Assembly: GCA_015061145.1 (NCBI GenBank)
Contig: SUXD01000005.1
Coordinates: forward strand, 43,632-107,631
Length of the DNA stretch: 64,000 nt
Source of the DNA: Bacteroidales bacterium
Lineage (GTDB): Bacteria > Bacteroidota > Bacteroidia > Bacteroidales > Paludibacteraceae
Direction: 5' to 3'
Translations under genes and position numbers: made by a program
The notes under the pieces: model-generated
The model's database searches: none
Told to the model about the DNA's origin: nothing
Seen by the model: only the letters and a program-made list of their open reading frames with translations
Shown here: positions 9,579 to 18,568 of the stretch, in pieces
Numbering within the stretch: position 1 is the first letter of the stretch
Layout: each line of letters opens with the position of its first letter

Positions 9579-9679
9579 GGCGTATTTCGTTTTTAAGGTT
9601 GAACAATTTATCGTAAATTTATGGAAAATTTGTGGAAAAAAGCAATGTTTTGTAAAAATTAATAAGAAAAAATGTGATT

Positions 9680-10978
9680 ATGGATTCGTATGCAGAGACA
9701 TTAGATTATTTATATAACAGATTTCCAATGTTTTCGCGTGTTGGAGCATCGGCCTACAAAACAGGTTTGGATAATACGCTGGCCCTTGATGAATATTTTG
9801 GCCATCCGCATCGCAAATTCCGTACTGTGCATGTGGCAGGGACTAACGGCAAGGGGTCGGTGTCCAATTTCTTGGCATCGGTGCTGCAGACGGCAGGGTA
9901 TAAGGTAGGACTTTACACTTCGCCTCATTTGGTGGATTTCCGTGAGCGGATACGGGTGGATGGCGCCATGATACCGCAGGATTTTGTGATGGATTTCGTT
10001 CAGCATAACAAGGCGTTTTTCGAAGAGATACGTCCCTCTTTTTTTGAAATGACAGTCTTGATGGCATTCGACTATTTTGCAAAAGAACATGTTGATGTAG
10101 CAGTGGTGGAGGTCGGTTTGGGCGGTCGCCTTGACAGCACCAATATCATCACGCCAGATGTGAGTATTATCACCAACATCAGTTACGATCATCAGAACCT
10201 GCTTGGCGACACCTTGGCTAAAATAGCAGCAGAGAAAGCGGGGATTATTAAACGCGGCGTTCCTGTAGTGGTAGGCGAAGCGGAAGGTGATGTTTATGAC
10301 GTGTTTGAAGCGAAAGCAAACTCGGAGCACGCACCGTTGTTTTTTGCGCCCGATTATCATGGGCTGTCGTTGAAAGACGAAAGCGAATTCCTTTTGCACG
10401 ACAAATCGCTTGGCGATTTTGGCGTAGGGCTTCATGGCGACTATCAGCAGAAAAATGTGGCGACGGTGCTCACAGCGGTCGATGTGCTGCGCGATGCAGG
10501 ATATGGAATATCCGACACGGCGCTTCGTTCCGGACTGCTTGATGTTTGTGCAAATACCGGACTGCAAGGCCGCTGGCAGGTGTTGCGCAACGATGCTCCC
10601 AAGATAGTTTGCGACATAGCGCACAATACGGCCGGCATTGCGTATATTGTGAAACAGATGCGGCGCGAGAATCGTCCGTTGCGCATAGTCTTCGGCGTTG
10701 TGAGCGACAAGGATGTGGACGGAATTTTGTCGTTGCTGCCGCCCGAAGCCGTGTATTATTTTACGCGTGCCTCCATACCGCGTGCGCTTGATGAACGTCT
10801 GCTGTGCGAGAAAGCTGCCGCGCATCATCTGAAGGGCGAGGCTTTCGGAAAAGTGACTGATGCAGCGAAAGCAGCGCTGCAAGATGCCCAGCCCGGCGAT
10901 TTCGTATATGTCGGAGGCAGCAATTTTGTGGTAGCGGATGCGTTGACGGATATGACGTGGCTGAGTGTCGCACATTGA
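9680..10978 (+). CDS. folC: Folylpolyglutamate synthase / dihydrofolate synthase
   Basis: 432 residues. Mur-ligase family enzyme that adds glutamate to dihydropteroate or folates. It carries the ATP loop HVAGTNGKGSVSNFLA near residues 50-65, the omega-loop TSPHLVDFRERI, and the central EVGLGGRLDSTN plus SYDHQNLLGDT segments. The frame reaches a GTG at 9674, but the ATG at 9680 is preferred. The 3' end is followed immediately by the mutS2 promoter. Confidence 0.93.
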   Translation: MDSYAETLDYLYNRFPMFSRVGASAYKTGLDNTLALDEYFGHPHRKFRTVHVAGTNGKGSVSNFLASVLQTAGYKVGLYTSPHLVDFRERIRVDGAMIPQDFVMDFVQHNKAFFEEIRPSFFEMTVLMAFDYFAKEHVDVAVVEVGLGGRLDSTNIITPDVSIITNISYDHQNLLGDTLAKIAAEKAGIIKRGVPVVVGEAEGDVYDVFEAKANSEHAPLFFAPDYHGLSLKDESEFLLHDKSLGDFGVGLHGDYQQKNVATVLTAVDVLRDAGYGISDTALRSGLLDVCANTGLQGRWQVLRNDAPKIVCDIAHNTAGIAYIVKQMRRENRPLRIVFGVVSDKDVDGILSLLPPEAVYYFTRASIPRALDERLLCEKAAAHHLKGEAFGKVTDAAKAALQDAQPGDFVYVGGSNFVVADALTDMTWLSVAH

Positions 10979-10985
10979 AAATCTG

Positions 10986-11017
10986 TTTTGTCACTGTGCT
11001 CGAAATTTGTAATTTTG
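10986..11017 (+). promoter_or_regulatory. Promoter of mutS2
   Basis: TTTTG at 10986-10990 and TAATTTTG at 11010-11017, 19 nt apart, match the Bacteroidetes -33/-7 arrangement. A transcript starting near 11024 would begin after the upstream in-frame codons and supports the GTG start at 11044. Confidence 0.75.
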
Positions 11018-11043
11018 CAGAGAATATAAAGAACTTCAATACC

Positions 11044-13488
11044 GTGTCGTTTTATCCGGAAGATTTTGAACATAAAATAGGTTTTGATGCCATCCGATAC
11101 ATGCTGAAAGAGAAATGCGTCAGTGCGCCTGGCGCCGAATTTGTGGAGCGTATGTCGTTCTCCAGTGATTTCGGTGAGTTGTCGTGCCGACTGCATCAGA
11201 CCAAAGAGTTTTGCGGCGTGCTTTCAGAAAATAGCGATTTTTCGCTTGGCGGTATTGTGGATGTCAGGGAAGGACTGAAGAAAATTCGTGTCGAAGGTTT
11301 GTATCTCGACGAAAGCGAAGTGGATGGTCTCCGTGTTTCGCTCGAAACTTACGGACGGGTATGCTCATTTTTTGACATGGTCGAAAGCGAGCGCTATCCG
11401 CATTTGCGCAGTTTGTTTTCTGATGCCGCCGATTTGAATGCGCTTTTGCGCGAGATAAACAGGATTCTCGATAAGTACGGTAAAGTGCGGGATAATGCCT
11501 CGGCGCGGCTGGCTGCGATAAGAAAAGAGGCTTTCGCAGTGCAGAGCGGAATTTCGCAAATATTGCATACGGTGTTGCGAAAGGCGCAGAGCGACGGGTA
11601 TGTCGATCGCGACCAGTCGCCCGTAGTGCGCGACGGCCGGTTGGTGATACCAGTCAATCCTTCATATAAAAGACATATAAAAGGTATAGTCCTTGATGAA
11701 TCGGCAACTGGAAAAACTGTTTTTATAGAGCCGGCCGAGGCCGTGGAAGCCAACAACCGATTGCGGGAACTGAATGCCGAAGAACGGCGTGAGATAATTA
11801 AGATCTTGATGGATTTCTCGGCATTTGCGGCGCCATTTGTGCCTGAGGTGTTGCATGCTTTTGAAATAATAGGCGAGTTGGATTTTATTTGTGCCAAAGC
11901 GATGTGGGCGCGAGAGGTCGGAGCGCTGTTGCCGCAGATGGCAGGCGATGCCGTGTTGGTGTGGCGCAACGCATACCATCCGCTTTTGCTGCTTTCGCAT
12001 CGCAAGCAAGGGCGCGAGGTGGTGCCTTTGAATATCAAACTGAATGCCGAAAATCGGATTTTGCTTATTTCGGGACCTAATGCGGGCGGAAAGTCGGTTT
12101 GCCTGAAGACCGTAGGTTTGCTGCAATATATGCTGCAGTGCGGCATGCTCGTGCCGATGCACGAGAGCAGTGTGGCTGGAGTTTTTGAAGGTATCTTCAT
12201 CGATATCGGAGACGAACAGTCGATAGAGGACGATTTGAGTACTTACAGTTCGCACCTCAAGAATATGAAATACTTTCTGCGCAATTGCAACGAGAAAACC
12301 ATTATTCTGATTGACGAATTCGGTTCGGGTACAGAACCACGTATTGGCGGAGCTATTGCCGAAGTCCTTTTGCGGAAATTCAACGAACGGCGTACTTTTG
12401 GCGTAGTCACTACGCATTATACAAATCTGAAACTGCTGGCCGAGAACACAGCCGGCATACAGAACGGCGCAATGTTGTACAACAGACATGAAATGCGTCC
12501 GCTTTTTGAGTTGCAGATTGGAATTCCTGGCAGTTCGTTTGCCATAGAGATAGCCCGAAAAATAGGTTTACCCGAAGAGGTGATTTCTGAAGTGGGCGAT
12601 AAAGTGGGCGACGATAACTTGAAATTGGACAAATATTTGCAGGATGTTGTTCGCGACAGGCATTATTGGGCCGAGAAAAGGAAGAATATAAGGCAGAAGG
12701 AAAAATATTTGGAAGAGACGGCCGAAAAATATCGCCTTGAATTGGAGGATGTGGCTAAACAACGGAAAGAACTGTTGCGAGCAGCCAAACAAGAAGCGCG
12801 AAAGATGCTTGAAGATGCCAATGCGCAGATAGAGAATACCATCCGAAAGATAAAAGAAAGCGAGGCTGAAAAAACAAAGACAAAAGAAGCCCGCAGCGAA
12901 TTGAAGGATTTTGCCGCAGCAGTGCAACAGACGGCAGAAAACTCGCCGGCATTGACACGGAAAATAGAAAAAATTGCAGGTGGCAAGAAAAAAGAAAAAC
13001 CCAAACAGCAGTTCGATAAGGAAATATATAAGGTTGGCGACAATGTGCGTCTGAAAGGGCAGCACACGGTTGGGGTGATTCTCGAAATTCAAGATAAGAA
13101 TGCGACAGTGGCTTTCGGACAGCTGAAAATGAATGCAAAACTCAGCAACTTGGAGAAACTCAGCAACAATCAAGTGAAGAAAGAACAGCGTCAGGTGGTG
13201 CTCATTAGTTCTTCCACCCGCGATGAAATCCGCCGTAAGAAATTGAATTTCAAGCAAGAGATAGATGTGCGCGGCATGCGTGGCGACGAGGCGCTGCAGG
13301 CTGTGATGTATTTCATCGACGATGCGCTGACGGTGGGTGTGTCGCAAGTGCGCATCTTGCACGGAACAGGTACGGGTGCTTTGCGTGAGGTGATTCGTCA
13401 ATACCTTTCTACAGTGAGCGGTGTGACGCATTTCCACGACGAGCATGTGCAGTTGGGCGGTTCCGGCATTACTGTGGTGGAAATGTAA
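11044..13488 (+). CDS. mutS2: Endonuclease MutS2 (ribosome-rescue/anti-recombination ATPase with Smr domain)
   Basis: 814 residues from the GTG at 11044, chosen because the promoter lies just before it and SFYPEDFEHKIGFD is the usual family N terminus; the open frame continues upstream to 10957. The middle holds the MutS-type ATPase (GPNAGGKS at 344-351, then IDEFGSGTEP), then a long coiled coil rich in Lys and Glu (about residues 530-650), and a C-terminal Smr nuclease domain (EIDVRGMRGDEAL, ILHGTGTGALREVI). MutS2 proteins limit homologous recombination and split collided ribosomes in other bacteria. No MutL partner is nearby. Confidence 0.93.
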   Translation: MSFYPEDFEHKIGFDAIRYMLKEKCVSAPGAEFVERMSFSSDFGELSCRLHQTKEFCGVLSENSDFSLGGIVDVREGLKKIRVEGLYLDESEVDGLRVSLETYGRVCSFFDMVESERYPHLRSLFSDAADLNALLREINRILDKYGKVRDNASARLAAIRKEAFAVQSGISQILHTVLRKAQSDGYVDRDQSPVVRDGRLVIPVNPSYKRHIKGIVLDESATGKTVFIEPAEAVEANNRLRELNAEERREIIKILMDFSAFAAPFVPEVLHAFEIIGELDFICAKAMWAREVGALLPQMAGDAVLVWRNAYHPLLLLSHRKQGREVVPLNIKLNAENRILLISGPNAGGKSVCLKTVGLLQYMLQCGMLVPMHESSVAGVFEGIFIDIGDEQSIEDDLSTYSSHLKNMKYFLRNCNEKTIILIDEFGSGTEPRIGGAIAEVLLRKFNERRTFGVVTTHYTNLKLLAENTAGIQNGAMLYNRHEMRPLFELQIGIPGSSFAIEIARKIGLPEEVISEVGDKVGDDNLKLDKYLQDVVRDRHYWAEKRKNIRQKEKYLEETAEKYRLELEDVAKQRKELLRAAKQEARKMLEDANAQIENTIRKIKESEAEKTKTKEARSELKDFAAAVQQTAENSPALTRKIEKIAGGKKKEKPKQQFDKEIYKVGDNVRLKGQHTVGVILEIQDKNATVAFGQLKMNAKLSNLEKLSNNQVKKEQRQVVLISSSTRDEIRRKKLNFKQEIDVRGMRGDEALQAVMYFIDDALTVGVSQVRILHGTGTGALREVIRQYLSTVSGVTHFHDEHVQLGGSGITVVEM

Positions 13489-13570
13489 ACAAATAGCAAT
13501 TGAGAATTGAAAATTAATAATAAAGTAGAAATTACTTTAAACTTTTGACTTTATACTTTTAACTTTATCT
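13489..13570 (+). repeat. ACTTTNN heptamer repeat before the thioesterase gene
   Basis: After a copy of the AATTGAGAATTGAAAATTAA word, bases about 13532-13568 read as consecutive degenerate heptamers ACTTTAA, ACTTTTG, ACTTTAT, ACTTTTA, ACTTTAT. The same heptamer type is at about 27183-27226. Confidence 0.65.
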
Positions 13571-13990
13571 ATGCGAACAAAAGAAGAGGCGATAGCATTT
13601 TTGACCGAGCGAGGCAAGGGTACGCTGATAGAACATTTAGGAATCGTGTTCACAGATGTAACCGAAGACGGCGTGGTGGCAACAATGCCTGTTGACAAAC
13701 GCACACGACAGGTGTTGGGAATTCTCAACGGCGGTGCATCGTTGGCATTGGCGGAGTGCTTGGCAGGAAGCACTTCGGTGCTTTTTTGTGCCGACGACGA
13801 ATTTCCGGTCGGGATGCAAGTGAGCGGCAGTCATGTGGCGCCAGCTTTCGAAGGCGATGTGGTGGAGGGCGTGTGTACCATCCTGCATCGTGGCAAAGCC
13901 ACGCATTTGCTTAATATTGATATTCGCTCGAAAAATACGGGAAAATTGATTTCAACTTCCAGAGTGCAGAATTTTATAAAAAAGAAATAA
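13571..13990 (+). CDS. Hotdog-fold thioesterase, probable DHNA-CoA hydrolase (MenI type)
   Basis: 139 residues of the PaaI-like hotdog family. The helix motif LGILNGGASLALAECLAG contains the glycine-rich segment and the catalytic acidic residue of this family. It starts the first menaquinone cluster, only 6 nt before menF, so hydrolysis of 1,4-dihydroxy-2-naphthoyl-CoA to DHNA is the likely job; this is inferred from context, since the fold alone does not fix the substrate. Confidence 0.82.
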   Translation: MRTKEEAIAFLTERGKGTLIEHLGIVFTDVTEDGVVATMPVDKRTRQVLGILNGGASLALAECLAGSTSVLFCADDEFPVGMQVSGSHVAPAFEGDVVEGVCTILHRGKATHLLNIDIRSKNTGKLISTSRVQNFIKKK

Positions 13991-13996
13991 CCTTTG

Positions 13997-15034
13997 ATGG
14001 CGGAATCTGACATATTGACCCTGTTGAAAGAACAGAAAAGTTTTGCGCTTTTCCGTATGCCGAACGGGACGGAAGTGTACCTCTGCATGCAAAACGACGG
14101 AGGTTTTTCCCGACTTGAAAGCGTATTGGAATTGCCACGCGCCAATATGTTTGTTTTTGCGCCATTTGCTGTTTCAGCCAAGTGCCCCGTGATAGCTGTT
14201 TCAACCGATGTATATGAAAGAGTTTCGCTCTCAACGTCAAATGCTTATGGCAACCTGACTTTTAAAAGTTCTTCAAAAGGAGATTATGCCAAGGCATTTG
14301 AAAAATTCCATCGTAGGTTAAAAGCCAAGGGGCAGCAGAAATTGGTGCTTTCGCGTAAAATGTCAGCCCAGATTAATACTGGTTTTTCGCCGCTGAATCT
14401 TTTCTGCAAAGCAGCAGAGTCATACAAAGATTCGTATGTCTATCTGTTTTATACGCCAGCTACCGGTTTTTGGTGCGGCAGCACAATGGAGGTGCTTTTG
14501 TCGGGCGCAAAGGGGCGCTACATTACGATGTCGGTGGCCGGCACGCAGCAGAAAAAAGAAAGCGGCGATGTGGTTTGGGACGTGAAAAACAGAAATGAAC
14601 AAGCGCTCGTTTCTGATTTTATCAGAGATGTCTTGCGTAAAGAAAACTGCCGTTTCTCCGAATCTGCGCCATATACGACGCAGGCAGGAAACTTGCTTCA
14701 TTTGCGCACTGATTTTACCTTCGAGAAAGACGAAAATGTTTTGCGCTTGCTGGCTTCGCTTTATCCTACGCCGGCTGTATGCGGCATTCCGCAGCGCGAT
14801 TCGCAACAGTTTATTGTGGCAAACGAAGGGTACAACCGTGAATATTACGCCGGTTTCCTTGGCACGATTTCTCCTGAGGGCTGTGATTTGTTTGTTAATT
14901 TGCGTTGTGTGAAAATTGAAGGGGATGAAATCAGTTTCTATGCGGGCGGCGGCATTCTTCCGCAATCGACAATGGAAAGTGAATGGGACGAAACCGAAGC
15001 CAAAATGGAAACGATGAAACAATTGATGAGATAA
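13997..15034 (+). CDS. menF: Isochorismate synthase
   Basis: 345 residues of the chorismate-binding family; converts chorismate to isochorismate for menaquinone. Recognisable parts: QKLVLSRK, STMEVLLSG, the KNRNEQALV segment, PTPAVCGIPQRDSQQFI and the metal-binding C-terminal stretch EWDETEAKM. A salicylate or anthranilate enzyme is less likely because menD follows. The frame opens with TTG at 13994, but the ATG at 13997 is used. Its N-terminal part is divergent from E. coli MenF, as is usual in this phylum. Confidence 0.88.
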   Translation: MAESDILTLLKEQKSFALFRMPNGTEVYLCMQNDGGFSRLESVLELPRANMFVFAPFAVSAKCPVIAVSTDVYERVSLSTSNAYGNLTFKSSSKGDYAKAFEKFHRRLKAKGQQKLVLSRKMSAQINTGFSPLNLFCKAAESYKDSYVYLFYTPATGFWCGSTMEVLLSGAKGRYITMSVAGTQQKKESGDVVWDVKNRNEQALVSDFIRDVLRKENCRFSESAPYTTQAGNLLHLRTDFTFEKDENVLRLLASLYPTPAVCGIPQRDSQQFIVANEGYNREYYAGFLGTISPEGCDLFVNLRCVKIEGDEISFYAGGGILPQSTMESEWDETEAKMETMKQLMR

Positions 15035-15056
15035 TTCAATAAAAAAAATATAATGA

Positions 15057-15115
15057 TCTTTTCAGTTCATTCAACAATTCATAATTCATAATTCATAATT
15101 CATAATTCTTTCTCT
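15057..15115 (+). repeat. AATTCAT heptamer array before menD
   Basis: Four exact tandem copies of AATTCAT (15076-15103) and a partial fifth copy, ending 12 nt before the menD start. The copy number could affect the spacing of the menD leader. Confidence 0.8.
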
Positions 15116-15119
15116 CCCT

Positions 15120-16673
15120 ATGTTTTCTGTTAAAAAAAATGTATTGCAGCTCGTTGCGCTGATGCGTGCGTTCGGAATAAAGGATGTGGTACTTTGTCCG
15201 GGTTCGCGTAATTCTCCTTTGTCAGAGTCTTTCGCTGCCTGTGTCGATTTCCGGTGTCATCCCGTCACCGATGAACGCAGCGCAGGGTTTCAGGCAATCG
15301 GTATTATAGAGGAAACGCGTAATGCAGTGGCGGTTTGCTGTACATCGGGCACTGCATTGCTGAATCTCGCATCTGCTGTTGCCGAAGCCTATTATCAGCA
15401 TTTGCCGTTGCTGGTCATTTCGGCCGATCGACCAACTGCCTGGATAGGGCAAATGGACGGACAGACAATTTGCCAGCCGGATGCTTTGGCGCCTTTTGTG
15501 CGCAAGCGTGTGAATCTGCCTGAAATAAATACCGATGAAGATGCATGGTTCTGCAATCGATTGATAAACGAAGCGCTATTGTGCCTCACAATGCCAGAAA
15601 AAGGGAGCGTGCACATCAATGTGCCTATTAGCGAACCGCTTTTTGACTTTTCTGCTGAACGCTTGCCCGAAGTTCGTAAGATTGACGCGAATATAAATGG
15701 CGCGATATGTAAGTGGCAATCGTCGCGCCGACCCATGTTGCTGGTCGGTCAGCATTTGCCTGACGAGGATTTGCCCGAGGCGCTCCGTTGTTTGTGCGAC
15801 TCGAAAAGGTGTGTGGTGCTGGGCGAACATCTCGCCAATGTGCCCGATGTGATAGGCAACTTTGATGATATGGAACTTACGGAGACATTTGCCCCCGATT
15901 TCCTCATTACGATAGGCGGTCATGTGGTGTCGAAAAAGCTGAAACGATTTTTACGCACGAATCCGCCATCTGCTCATTGGCATATTTCGGCTGATGGCGC
16001 GGTGGTCGATACATTCAAGTGCCTTACGGATGTCTTGGCTTGCTCCGACATACCTTCGTTGCTCATTTCGTTGAGCGAGTTAGGCAACAATGCGGATGAA
16101 AAATTTATGAATTTATGGAAAACGGCGTCAGCGCAGTTGTCTCATGCTGGCGGCGATTCGCTCGAAGAATATGTTACGGGCGAGTTGTTGCGGCAAATGC
16201 CTGAAAATTCCGCTTTGCAGTTGGCAAACAGCAGTGCGGTTCGTCTGGCACAGCGTTTCGCGTTGCCGTTTGGCACCAAAGTGTATTGCAACCGAGGCAC
16301 TAACGGCATCGACGGTTCGCTGTCGGCGGCGGTGGGGTATGCCAATGTGCATAGCGGTGTCACTTTCCTGATTGTCGGCGACTTAAGTTTCTTTTACGAT
16401 ATGAATGCGCTGATTTCGTTAAGAAAGGATGCCGATTTGCATGTCATGCTGCTAAACAACGGCGGTGGAAAAATATTTGAAAAACTCTTCGATATGGACG
16501 AAAACGCACGTAAATTCGTGGCGGGTCAAGGCGAGCACATCTCTGCAAAGAAATGGGCGGAAACCGTAGGCATGGCGTATATGTCGCTGTCGGGAAAAGA
16601 GAATACGGCGCAGGTCGTTGCTGATTTTGTTTCCAGAAAAGGGAATGTGCTGCTCGAAGTAATTGACAATTGA
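15120..16673 (+). CDS. menD: 2-succinyl-5-enolpyruvyl-6-hydroxy-3-cyclohexene-1-carboxylate synthase
   Basis: 517 residues. ThDP-dependent enzyme joining isochorismate and 2-oxoglutarate. Seen are the N-terminal VVLCPGSRNSPLS, the SADRP segment, the glutamate-bearing HPVTDERSAGF that activates ThDP, and the C-terminal ThDP/Mg segment VGDLSFFYDMNAL followed by LLNNGGGKIF. Length is slightly short of E. coli MenD but complete. It follows menF at 85 nt, across the heptamer array. Confidence 0.95.
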   Translation: MFSVKKNVLQLVALMRAFGIKDVVLCPGSRNSPLSESFAACVDFRCHPVTDERSAGFQAIGIIEETRNAVAVCCTSGTALLNLASAVAEAYYQHLPLLVISADRPTAWIGQMDGQTICQPDALAPFVRKRVNLPEINTDEDAWFCNRLINEALLCLTMPEKGSVHINVPISEPLFDFSAERLPEVRKIDANINGAICKWQSSRRPMLLVGQHLPDEDLPEALRCLCDSKRCVVLGEHLANVPDVIGNFDDMELTETFAPDFLITIGGHVVSKKLKRFLRTNPPSAHWHISADGAVVDTFKCLTDVLACSDIPSLLISLSELGNNADEKFMNLWKTASAQLSHAGGDSLEEYVTGELLRQMPENSALQLANSSAVRLAQRFALPFGTKVYCNRGTNGIDGSLSAAVGYANVHSGVTFLIVGDLSFFYDMNALISLRKDADLHVMLLNNGGGKIFEKLFDMDENARKFVAGQGEHISAKKWAETVGMAYMSLSGKENTAQVVADFVSRKGNVLLEVIDN

Positions 16674-16696
16674 ATTATTCTCGTTTCTGATTTTTT

Positions 16697-16726
16697 TTGC
16701 AATATAAAATATATTGTGTATATTTG
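16697..16726 (+). promoter_or_regulatory. Promoter of the rimP-nusA-infB operon
   Basis: TTG at 16697-16699 and TATATTTG at 16719-16726 with a 19-nt spacer. It precedes the leader hairpin at 16746-16763. Confidence 0.78.
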
Positions 16727-16745
16727 CAGTGTTTTTCACAATGAT

Positions 16746-16763
16746 GGGGGACATTAGTCCCCC
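16746..16763 (+). promoter_or_regulatory. Perfect leader hairpin before rimP
   Basis: GGGGGAC, loop ATTA, GTCCCCC: a perfect 7-bp GC-rich stem in the short 5' leader, ending 12 nt before the rimP ATG and followed by TCTTTATTTATT. It could slow transcription or translation of the operon; no mechanism is proven. Confidence 0.6.
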
Positions 16764-16775
16764 TCTTTATTTATT

Positions 16776-17240
16776 ATGATAGAAAAAGAATTGCTGACAA
16801 AGGCGGTGGAGGAGAAGCTCACCGAAGAACAGTTTGTTACCGAAATATCGGTGAATGAGACAAACAAGACGATTCTTGTCGAGGTAGATGCCGACAAGGG
16901 CGTTTCTATCGACTTTTGTGTGGAGATGACGAACTTTTTGCACGAACGCTTTGCCGAAGAGCTTGACGAGTACGATTTGGAAGTGTCGTCGGCTGGTATC
17001 GGACAGCCGTTGAAGAATGTCCGCCAATATCAGAAGTTCGAAGGCGAGGAGGTGGAAGTACTGACTGCCGACGGACGGAAACTGAAAGGCGTGTTGCGCA
17101 CTCCGTCAGACAAAGGATTTTCGCTTGATGTGGTTGTCAAAATCAAGCCGGAAGGGGCAAAAAGAAAAATAGAAACGACACAAACGCTTAATTTTAATTA
17201 CGAAGAAATAAAATATACAAAATACTTAATCAAGTTTTAA
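16776..17240 (+). CDS. rimP: Ribosome maturation factor RimP
   Basis: 154 residues. Assists maturation of the 30S subunit. The N-terminal half has the alpha/beta RimP fold with the hallmark YDLEVSSAGIGQPL segment near residue 68, and the C-terminal half is a small SH3-like barrel ending LNFNYEEIKYTKYLIKF. First gene of the conserved rimP-nusA-infB cluster; 6 nt separate it from nusA. Confidence 0.93.
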   Translation: MIEKELLTKAVEEKLTEEQFVTEISVNETNKTILVEVDADKGVSIDFCVEMTNFLHERFAEELDEYDLEVSSAGIGQPLKNVRQYQKFEGEEVEVLTADGRKLKGVLRTPSDKGFSLDVVVKIKPEGAKRKIETTQTLNFNYEEIKYTKYLIKF

Positions 17241-17246
17241 AAAATT

Positions 17247-18503
17247 ATGGCTAAAAAAGAAGAGATCAATTTGATTGATACCTTTGGTGAATTCAAAGAA
17301 CTGAAAAACATTGACAGAAGCACGCTCATCAGCGTACTCGAAGAGTCATTCCGCAGTGTGATCGCTAAAATGTTCGGCACTGACAAAAACTTTGATATCA
17401 TTATCAATCCAGACAAGGGCGACTGCGAAATCTGGCGCAACAGAACGATTGTGGCCGATGACGAGTTGGAAGACGAAAATACGCAGATAGCATATTCGGA
17501 GGCTAAAAAACTGGACGAAGATTCTGAAATCGGCGAAGAAGTTACCGATGCCGTTGATTTCGTTAAGTTCGGTCGTCGCGCCATTCTGAATCTCCGTCAG
17601 ACACTGGCATCTAAAATCCTTGATCTGCAAAAAGATTCTCTTTATAACAAATATTCTGAAAAAGTTGGACAGATTGTTTCGGGCGAAGTGTACCAGATAT
17701 GGAAGAAAGAATTGCTGTTGCTCGACGACGAGGAAAATGAAATGCTGCTGCCTAAGACAGAACAGATACCTGGCGACTTCTACAAAAAAGGCGAAACTGT
17801 AAAGGCAGTAGTGGCAAGCGTTGACAACAAGAACAACAATCCGAAAATCATCCTTTCTCGTACTTCACCGATGTTTTTGCAGCGTTTGTTCGAGTTGGAA
17901 GTGCCCGAAATCAACGAGGGACTCATTACCATCAAGAAAATTGCCCGCATCCCAGGCGAACGCGCCAAAGTGGCTGTTGAGTCGTACGACGACCGCATCG
18001 ATCCTGTAGGCGCTTGTGTAGGTATGAAAGGTGCACGTATTCACGGCATTGTGCGTGAGTTGCGCAACGAGAATATCGATGTGCTCAATTACACTTCGAA
18101 TGTTTCGCTGATGGTGGCTCGCGCTTTGAATCCTGCAAAAATTTCTTGGAGCAAGATTGACGAAGAAAATAAGAAAATAGAAGTTTTCCTGAAGCCGGAA
18201 GAGGTTTCGCTGGCTATTGGACGCAACGGTTCGAACATCAAACTGGCAGGCATGCTTACCGGTTATCAGATTGAAGTGTTCAGAGATGTTGAAGACGAAG
18301 CAAGCGAGGAGGAAGATGTTTACTTGGATGCATTCGACGACGCTATCGACGAATGGGTTATCAACGCACTGAAGGCCATCGGATGCAATACGGCAAAGAA
18401 TGTGCTTGAAATACCAAGAGAAGAACTTATCGCTCGTACCGATTTGGAAGAAGAGACAATTGACGATGTGCTCAATATTCTTCGTTCGGAATTTGAAAAC
18501 TAA
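17247..18503 (+). CDS. nusA: Transcription termination/antitermination factor NusA
   Basis: 418 residues. N-terminal RNA polymerase-binding domain (1-125), S1 domain (about 135-200, VGQIVSGEVYQIW), then two KH domains (GACVGMKGARIHGIVRELRN and SLAIGRNGSNIKLAG), and a short helical tail (DAIDEWVINALK, IPREELIARTDLEEET). It lacks the long acidic repeats of E. coli NusA, as is normal outside Gammaproteobacteria. Cotranscribed with rimP; 65 nt separate it from infB. Confidence 0.95.
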   Translation: MAKKEEINLIDTFGEFKELKNIDRSTLISVLEESFRSVIAKMFGTDKNFDIIINPDKGDCEIWRNRTIVADDELEDENTQIAYSEAKKLDEDSEIGEEVTDAVDFVKFGRRAILNLRQTLASKILDLQKDSLYNKYSEKVGQIVSGEVYQIWKKELLLLDDEENEMLLPKTEQIPGDFYKKGETVKAVVASVDNKNNNPKIILSRTSPMFLQRLFELEVPEINEGLITIKKIARIPGERAKVAVESYDDRIDPVGACVGMKGARIHGIVRELRNENIDVLNYTSNVSLMVARALNPAKISWSKIDEENKKIEVFLKPEEVSLAIGRNGSNIKLAGMLTGYQIEVFRDVEDEASEEEDVYLDAFDDAIDEWVINALKAIGCNTAKNVLEIPREELIARTDLEEETIDDVLNILRSEFEN

Positions 18504-18568
18504 TGGGTGCTGCTTAGCGTCTCTTTATTTTTAAGGTTCATTCTTTATTAACGATTTAAATTTTTAAT

